A stretch of DNA of 10,597 nucleotides, from positions 1 to 10,597 of the forward strand of contig JAPLIF010000080.1 in the NCBI GenBank assembly GCA_026389255.1, read 5' to 3'. The translations under genes were made by a program, and so were the position numbers. The notes beneath the pieces are model-generated. The model was not told the origin of the DNA. It saw only the letters and a list, made by a program, of their open reading frames with translations, and ran no database searches. Of the stretch, positions 6,734 to 10,597 are shown piece after piece. How positions within the stretch are numbered: the first letter of the stretch is position 1; each line of letters opens with the position of its first letter. The stretch comes from Cyanobacteriota bacterium. GTDB taxonomy: Bacteria; Cyanobacteriota; Cyanobacteriia; PCC-6307; Cyanobiaceae.

Positions 6734-7161
6734 GCGATCGTCACCGATGTGGGCTCGGAAAAGCAACCCATTCTGTAAACCTAGGGCCACCGGCTACGCC
6801 ACTTTGTCGCCAGCCATCCCATGGCGGGCACCAGCCCCGCTCGGGGGTGGAGGCGGGCGAAAAAGGTTTGTTTCGAGGTCGCCCCTGGGTGGCCACTCCC
6901 GAAGCCAACACCGACCCGGAGGCCCTCGATGCGGAGCACCAGTTGGCGACAACGGTGGGAGCCCGCTGGCGCCGCTGCGACGCCCCAACCCACGTAGGAA
7001 CCTTGATGGCCCGCTGCAACCGCACTGAATTACTGGCGGCGCTGGGGCGTTAACGGGAGGCGATTGCTGGGCTGGAGAAGTTGGTGGAGCTGGAGGATTG
7101 GCAGGGGCTGGAGGGGGTGCTTAGAGAGTGTGGGGAGGTGCGGGGGGGGGTTTGGGGTTGA
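6734..7161 (+). pseudogene. tyrA: prephenate/arogenate dehydrogenase, copy 2, fragmentary relic
   Basis: Homology begins at AIVTDVGSEKQPIL, the segment missing from copy 1, and is followed at once by TAA (6776) and TAG (6782) in frame. RLRHFVASHPMAG follows, then a 2-base insertion relative to copy 1 shifts the frame before GVEAGEKGLFRGRPWVATPEANTDPEAL. After CDAPTH an in-frame gap of 165 bases (copy-1 positions 5465-5629, 55 codons, including the SHLPV and SSGF..RVGGGNPE motifs) is deleted. LGTLMARCNRTELLAALGR then ends at TAA where copy 1 has TAT. The last recognisable part runs to TGA 7159-7161, matching the copy-1 stop. The N-terminal GxGxxG segment is absent. With at least five lesions this is a pseudogene. 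Confidence 0.88.
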
Positions 7162-7195
7162 GCGCCAGCGGGTTCCGCCGCATGAACGATTCTGC

Positions 7196-7261
7196 TTAAG
7201 GAATAGCGGGCACCCAGTTCACCAGGTGCAGGCCAGGCACCTGGACAAATTCGCGGGTCAT
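7196..7261 (-). pseudogene. vapC: remnant of vapC toxin: only the last ~20 codons
   Basis: The ATG overlaps the vapB stop (ATGA), as in normal vapBC operons, and opens a 21-codon frame, MTREFVQVPGLHLVNWVPAIP. This is not a toxin start. It matches the extreme C-terminus of VapC PIN-domain toxins, where (NN)TREF.RVPGL..ENW is the usual ending. The PIN catalytic acids and essentially all of the roughly 130-residue toxin are missing, so a deletion fused the vapC start codon region to its tail. The peptide cannot be a nuclease. The short match makes this a pattern-based call. Confidence 0.65.
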
Positions 7262-7491
7262 GGATCGTTCGCATCGCGCCTCTGCTGCTCGGGCTGGTCA
7301 CAGCTGAGCACAAACCACGGCTCGAAGGCCTCCAGGCCGGCCTCCAGCATCGGCCAAGGATCGTCGATCGGCAACAGCAGCACACCATTGCCGAAATGCT
7401 GGACCGCCACCTCGTTGCCAGGGAAGCGGTATTGCTTCGGTAGGTGTACTGCCTGACAGTGGCCTGAAAGAAACAGTTTGGCGGAGTCCAT
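7258..7491 (-). CDS. vapB: VapB-type antitoxin (AbrB/SpoVT fold), toxin partner lost
   Basis: A 77-residue protein starting MDSAKLFLSGHCQAVHLPKQYRF, the classic VapB N-terminus (consensus TAKLF.NGRSQAVRLPKEFRF). NEVAVQHFGNGVLLLPI then completes the swapped-hairpin DNA-binding domain, at about residues 26-42. The C-terminal part (WPMLEAGLEAFEPWF, ending EQQRRDANDP) is the toxin-binding arm type. Deviations from consensus are H for R in HCQAVHLP, which could weaken DNA binding. VapB normally neutralises the RNase VapC and represses the operon; here only the tail of vapC follows, so the antitoxin is an orphan. It lies on the strand opposite to its neighbours, between tyrA copy 2 and the DUF433 gene. 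Confidence 0.85.
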   Translation of the reverse strand: MDSAKLFLSGHCQAVHLPKQYRFPGNEVAVQHFGNGVLLLPIDDPWPMLEAGLEAFEPWFVLSCDQPEQQRRDANDP

Positions 7492-7646
7492 GGACGTCCG
7501 GATTGACGGTCATCACCAGTGATAGCTACCAGATGGGGATCCGGCGCCTAGTGGGGCAAAGATCAGTATTTGCATGGGTTACCAGGGCCTGGACCAGTTG
7601 TCGCCCTTTGGGCGGCGAACCGGCTGCCACTGCCTACTATGGATCC
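7492..7646. promoter_or_regulatory. divergent intergenic region between vapB and the DUF433 gene
   Basis: These 155 bases separate two divergent antitoxin genes and must hold both promoters. A 7-pair hairpin GTCGCCC/GGGCGGC (one T-G pair) sits at 7600-7616. No convincing -35/-10 pair could be assigned to either strand. Confidence 0.3.
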
Positions 7647-7874
7647 ATGGCATTTGTTCGGATAAGCCACGATCCCGCCATGATGGGCGGTAAGCCCTGC
7701 ATCCGCGGGCTGCGCATCACGGTGGGCACGGTCGTGGGGCTGATCGCCAGCGGCAGCAGCCGCGAGCGGATTCTGCAGGCCTACCCGCAACTGGAAGCTG
7801 CCGATATTGATGAAGCCCTGGCCTATGCAACTTGGCGCCTAGAAGAGCGGGAAGAGGGGCTAGTGATGAGCTGA
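7647..7874 (+). CDS. DUF433 family antitoxin (VapB-like)
   Basis: A 75-residue protein with the DUF433 signature: ISHDPAMMGGKPCIRGLRITVGTVVGLIASG (about 6-36), then SSRERILQAYPQLEAADIDEALAYATW (37-63). In the family, GxPCIRGTRI and the YPxLtxxDIxxALxYA helix define a winged-helix-like DNA-binding protein, usually paired with a DUF5615 PIN-like protein as a toxin-antitoxin module. The same arrangement is seen here: its stop overlaps the next start by one base (TGATG), implying translational coupling. The frame is open upstream to 7503, but residues before Met49 of that frame are unlike the family, so ATG 7647 is chosen. It appears intact. Confidence 0.88.
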   Translation: MAFVRISHDPAMMGGKPCIRGLRITVGTVVGLIASGSSRERILQAYPQLEAADIDEALAYATWRLEEREEGLVMS

Positions 7875-8158
7875 TGACCAGGCTCTTGGTCGACATGAAC
7901 ATTTCGACCGAATGGATCCCATTGTTGCGAGCCGCCGGACATTGGGCGGTGCACTGGTCCGAGGTGGGCAATCCGAGAGCGCCGGATACGGCATTGATGC
8001 AATGGGCCAGAGCCAACGGCTGTGCGATTTTCACCCACGACCTCGACTTCGGGACGATGCTTAAGACCTACGGCGCCGAAATCAAGCAAGGGGCGTTGGT
8101 GGTAGCCGACGAACGCCGTGAGCGGGTGCGGATCCTGCCGCTGAACAGGCAGAAATGA
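7874..8158 (+). CDS. DUF5615 PIN-like toxin of the DUF433 module
   Basis: A 94-residue protein of the DUF5615 (Mut7-C-like/PIN-like) family. The family's acidic residues are visible: Asp7 in LLVDMNIS, and Asp56/Asp58 in IFTHDLDFG, the latter corresponding to the usual (T.D.DF) motif. The middle part, AGHWAVHWSEVGNPRAPDTALMQWARANGC, follows the family pattern. The family is proposed to be metal-dependent RNases; activity is inferred. ATG 7874 overlaps the DUF433 stop, with GAGGGGC upstream as a plausible ribosome-binding site. An earlier in-frame start at 7832 would overlap the antitoxin by 43 bases and is less likely. It appears intact and is followed by the decayed integrase after about 90 empty bases. 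Confidence 0.87.
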   Translation: MTRLLVDMNISTEWIPLLRAAGHWAVHWSEVGNPRAPDTALMQWARANGCAIFTHDLDFGTMLKTYGAEIKQGALVVADERRERVRILPLNRQK

Positions 8159-8245
8159 TCCAGACATACTTACTGAATCGCAGTGGTACTCAAGGCTGGA
8201 TTAAAGTATCATCAGGTCTCCTCCACAGGCTTGTTTCCAAATCGG

Positions 8246-8859
8246 CCAAAGCTGCTGGTAAGTTTCCGTGACGAACTGAGGTTCGGCGCTATGCACCCCG
8301 GACCGGTAAAACCTACGAAAGCTGGATTCGTAGCTTCTTTCGATTTCATCACCTGCGCCATCCCAGGGAAATGGGCACGGCTGAAATCCTCCAATTTCTC
8401 ACCCATCTGGCGGTGGTGGTTCGGTTGATCTATGGAACTGGATTAAGGATTGAGTAAGCCATGATGCTGAGGGTCTCTGATGGATGGGGCAAAGTATTGC
8501 TACCAGATGCCCTGGCAAGGAAATACGCTTCGGCAGCACAGGAATGGCTATGGTAAGGGGTATTCCCCCAGCCGTATCGCTAGAGAAACGGACAAACTGG
8601 CACCCAGGGACGGCAACACCTAGACAACAGTGTGATCCAGAAGACAGTAAGAAAAGCCGTACTCGCCTCTGTATTGAGCAAGCCAGCAGGTTGCCATCCT
8701 TTTCGGCATTCATTTGCCACCCATCCACTAGAGTCTGGCTATGACATACGCACAATCCAGGAACTGCTGGGCCACACCGACGTCTGGACAACAATGATTT
8801 ACACGCATGTGTTGAATCGTGGACCCGGAGGAATGATCAGCCCAGAAGATCGGCTTTAA
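8246..8859 (+). pseudogene. intI: integron-type tyrosine recombinase (IntI-like), multiply disrupted
   Basis: The N-terminus PKLLVSFRDELR starts near 8246. After a frameshift the homology continues in one frame from 8281 to 8859: RRYAPRTGKTYESWIRSFFRF, HPREMGTAEILQFLTHLAV, LIYGTGLRI (catalytic Arg region), [38 protein letters not shown] (HxxR), [20 protein letters not shown] (His and Tyr). This order, especially LPDALARKY and THVLNRG, is characteristic of integron integrases rather than phage integrases. Lesions are stops TAA 8455, TAA 8554 and TAG 8581, plus two in-frame losses: the stretch between HLAV and LIYGTG, and that between LRV and SDGWG. About 200 codons remain of a usual 320 or so. 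No functional recombinase can be made from this locus. Confidence 0.9.
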
Positions 8860-9193
8860 GCTGATGGACCGAGACGTTGGACAGAACCATAGGCCACAAT
8901 CTAGATAGCAGTTGGCGGCTTTAAAGTGGCGGCTGTATTAGCTGGGCAAACTTGCTTAGAGGGATTGCAATCTATACCGCAGGAGATTAGCTAAGCAACA
9001 GCACGTTAGCAGGATTAAGTTGACTAATAGACATGGTATATGTACATGGATATGATAGTTGCTGGCTGGGGAGTCGAGGGCACTTGGCAAGTGCGTGCAC
9101 CCTAGTTCGTGGCACAAGTATAATAGCTCAAGTTCCTGTGGGATATGAAGCAATCGCCGGATTTCGCGTGATGCGCGGGTCCGCATATTCTAA
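8860..9193. other. gene-free stretch between intI relic and mazEF cassette; possible attI or eroded cassette
   Basis: No protein in either strand resembles a known family; the open frame 9033-9305 has no recognisable motif. The composition is AT-richer than the core genome. Two inverted repeats are visible: TTGCTTAG 8952-8959 with CTAAGCAA 8991-8998, and GCACTT 9080-9085 with AAGTGC 9089-9094. A GTTAGCA heptamer at 9005-9011 resembles an integron core site. In integrons where intI points toward the cassettes, attI lies in this position, but the site itself cannot be defined by eye. Confidence 0.35.
8952..8998. repeat. inverted repeat after the integrase relic
   Basis: TTGCTTAG at 8952-8959 and CTAAGCAA at 8991-8998 are perfect 8-base arms. 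Inside them AATCT 8969-8973 pairs with AGATT 8984-8988. It is followed by GTTAGCA (9005) and preceded by AAC (8949-8951). It could be a terminator or a degenerate attC-like site. Confidence 0.4.
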
Positions 9194-9233
9194 GTTAGAG
9201 AGATGGGGCACAGGCTGCCGCGGTGAAGAATGG

Positions 9234-9239
9234 TATAGT
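9234..9239 (+). promoter_or_regulatory. possible -10 element for mazEF
   Basis: TATAGT lies 23 bases before the mazE ATG (9263), inside the putative cassette. No good -35 box is seen 17 bases upstream, so this is a weak call. Confidence 0.25.
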
Positions 9240-9262
9240 CTGCGTATAGCCGCTGCAGTGGC

Positions 9263-9549
9263 ATGCAGACGAAGGTTCAGAAATGGGGAAACAGCCTTGG
9301 CGTGAGAATTCCACGCGGCTTGGCTGAAGAAGTAACAGCCTTGGCGTGAGAATTCCACGCGGCTTGGCTGAAGAAGTTGGTTTGGGGGCCGGCACTGAGG
9401 TCAGCCTCACCGTGAAGGATGGTGAGCTGGTCTTGAGGCCCTCTGTGCCAAGCCAGCTCAGGCTTGCGGATCTTCTTGCGGGGGTCACGCCAGAGAACAT
9501 CCACGCGTCTGTTGATACAGGGGATGCAGTAGGCGCCGAGGCATTCTGA
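9263..9549 (+). pseudogene. mazE: MazE-type antitoxin split by a 44-bp tandem duplication
   Basis: From ATG 9263 one reads MQTKVQKWGNSLGVRIPRGL and AEEV, the MazE/AbrB N-terminus, and then the repeated unit shifts the frame and gives TGA at 9347-9349 after 28 codons. Removing one 44-base unit restores an 80-residue antitoxin (E. coli MazE has 82) ending in the toxin-binding arm LADLLAGVTPENIHASVD and AVGAEAF. A GTG at 9346 overlaps the early stop (GTGA) and is in the correct frame, so ribosomes could restart and make a 67-residue form. That form lacks the first 13 residues but keeps the rest of the fold and the whole C-terminal arm. Strictly the gene is broken; in practice a shortened antitoxin may still be produced. 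The final stop overlaps the mazF start (TGATG). Confidence 0.85.
9290..9377 (+). repeat. exact 44-bp tandem direct duplication inside mazE
   Basis: Two adjacent identical copies, 9290-9333 and 9334-9377, each begin AACAGCCTTGGCGTGAG and end GCTGAAGAAGT. Flanking bases differ (A before copy 1, T before copy 2; T after copy 2), so the unit is exactly 44 bases. As 44 is not a multiple of three it shifts the frame by two. The perfect identity indicates a recent event. Confidence 0.97.
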
Positions 9550-9905
9550 TGTCGTCCTACGTGCCCGATCATGGCGATTTGGTATGGCTGGAATTCACAC
9601 CGCAAGCTGAAAGTGAACAGCGTGGGAGAAGACCAGCACTCGTCTTGTCTCCAAAGTCCTACAATGGCAAAGTCGGACTAGCCTTATTCTGTCCCTTGAC
9701 TTCAAAGGTCAAGGGGTACCCATTTGAGGTGGAAGTTCCTGATGGATACGCCGTGAGTGGAGTTGTTCTGTCCGACCAACTCAAGAGCCTTGACTGGCGG
9801 TCGAGGAAAGTGAAGTTTATCGAGCGGGTCAGCCCAGATGTAATGGCGATGGTGACTGCCAGGGTGTTACCGCTTCTTGAACCCGATACTCCTGCCACTC
9901 TCTAA
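9549..9905 (+). CDS. mazF: MazF-type mRNA endoribonuclease toxin
   Basis: A 118-residue protein (E. coli MazF has 111) that cleaves RNA at specific short sequences and is held inactive by MazE. It starts MSSYVPDHGDLVWLEFTPQ, then EQRGRRPALVLSPKSYN with Arg28 matching the catalytic Arg29 of E. coli MazF, and ALFCPLTSKVKGYPFEV with Thr51 matching catalytic Thr52. SGVVLSDQLKSLDWRSRK completes the family pattern. All key residues are present and the frame is intact. ATG 9549 overlaps the mazE stop by one base, with GAGG ten bases upstream as ribosome-binding site. The stop codon lies inside the putative attC R'' box. An intact toxin beside a damaged antitoxin is unusual and suggests either residual antitoxin activity or low toxin expression. 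Confidence 0.94.
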   Translation: MSSYVPDHGDLVWLEFTPQAESEQRGRRPALVLSPKSYNGKVGLALFCPLTSKVKGYPFEVEVPDGYAVSGVVLSDQLKSLDWRSRKVKFIERVSPDVMAMVTARVLPLLEPDTPATL

Positions 9906-9989
9906 CAACGCCATTCACCTGAGCCGCCTCCGCCTAGCTGTCTTCTTCGCCGAGCACACCTTGCGGCCAGGTGATGGCGAGCGTTCAAA
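9900..9989 (+). repeat. candidate integron attC recombination site after mazF
   Basis: The stretch folds as attC sites do. The R'' core CTCTAAC (9900-9906) opposes an R'-like GTTCAAA (9983-9989), with AAC pairing GTT. An unpaired spacer follows (9907-9908 / 9980-9982). Then CGCCAT 9909-9914 pairs with ATGGCG 9974-9979, a single extrahelical T9915 follows, CACCTG 9916-9921 pairs with CAGGTG 9968-9973, a single extrahelical A9922 follows, and GCCGC 9923-9927 pairs with GCGGC 9963-9967. The terminal loop is 9928-9962. Two extrahelical bases on one arm, 6 bases apart, is the known attC recognition geometry. The 3' half of R' deviates from GTTRRRY, as it can for the last cassette in an array, where that half is not the cassette's own. 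Confidence 0.65.
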
Positions 9990-10044
9990 AGACCACCCAA
10001 TTCCTGCATCACAAACATCTGCCAAGGTCGCTTCTTAATCCCCC

Positions 10045-10597
<553 letters not shown>

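Larger units (their letters stand above)
9195..9983 (+). mobile_element. putative integron gene cassette carrying mazEF
   Basis: In an inserted cassette the 5' end (TTRRRY) is complementary to the R'' box at the start of its own attC. Here TTAGAG (9195-9200, preceded by G9194) is the exact complement of R'' CTCTAAC (9900-9906), which overlaps the mazF stop codon, and an attC-like fold ends with G9983. The unit is 789 bases, holds only mazEF in the correct orientation, and lies 336 bases downstream of an integron-integrase relic. The outermost base deviates from the RYYYAAC/GTTRRRY consensus on both sides in a compensating way. TTAGAG also occurs once more upstream (8956-8961), so the left boundary is less certain than the right. 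Confidence 0.6.

Noticed and set aside
7064..7456. Plus-strand open frame of 130 codons over tyrA copy 2 end and vapB
   Set aside because: Its first part is the tail of the tyrA relic and the rest is antisense to vapB, with no motif of its own.
7647..8158. DUF433/DUF5615 pair as another integron cassette
   Set aside because: No AAC-containing R'' box or attC-like fold follows the stop at 8158, and no matching core site was seen before 7647.
8949..9011. A second attC site around the 8-base inverted repeat after intI
   Set aside because: AAC and GTT flank the repeat, but the spacers are 0 and 6 bases and the R'' box (GGCAAAC) does not fit RYYYAAC, so it is listed only as an inverted repeat.
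9033..9305. Open reading frame of 90 codons upstream of and overlapping mazE
   Set aside because: No recognisable motif, and it overlaps the well-supported mazE start in another frame.

Overview
The window looks like a chromosomal segment of a high-GC picocyanobacterium (Cyanobium / freshwater Synechococcus type). The evidence is a cyanobacterial RecA next to genes of the cyanobacterial families DUF1815 and DUF2839, a DinG-like helicase family typical of these organisms, an R3H/ATPase (Ycf45-like) gene end, and a signal-peptide protein with a VPAPLP C-terminal anchor. No species can be named from the sequence alone.

Left part (1-5100), housekeeping: the 3' end of an ATPase/R3H-domain gene, a strongly self-complementary stretch that may be a structured RNA, tRNA-Gln(UUG), a HAD-type hydrolase, a LexA-box-like palindrome, recA, a bidirectional terminator, and then DUF1815, DUF2839 and the helicase on the opposite strand.

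Middle part (5100-7200), decay around tyrA: prephenate/arogenate dehydrogenase is present twice and broken twice. Copy 1 keeps the NAD-binding N-terminus and most of the catalytic part but has lost the segment between them, with a frameshift. Copy 2 is a shorter, heavily mutated fragment that keeps the TDVGS segment copy 1 lost. An AT-richer gene for an exported, C-terminally anchored protein lies between them, followed by a strong hairpin.

Right part (7190-10040), accessory island: three toxin-antitoxin modules in different states. The first is vapB with only the last codons of vapC. The second is an apparently intact DUF433/DUF5615 pair. The third is mazEF, whose antitoxin is split by an exact 44-bp tandem duplication while the toxin is intact. 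Between the second and third lies an integron-type integrase (intI) pseudogene. MazF is followed directly by a fold with the architecture of an integron attC site, and its R'' core (CTCTAAC) is the exact reverse complement of GTTAGAG upstream of mazE. I read this as a relic integron holding one mazEF cassette. The window ends in the housekeeping gene pgm (C-terminal part, minus strand).
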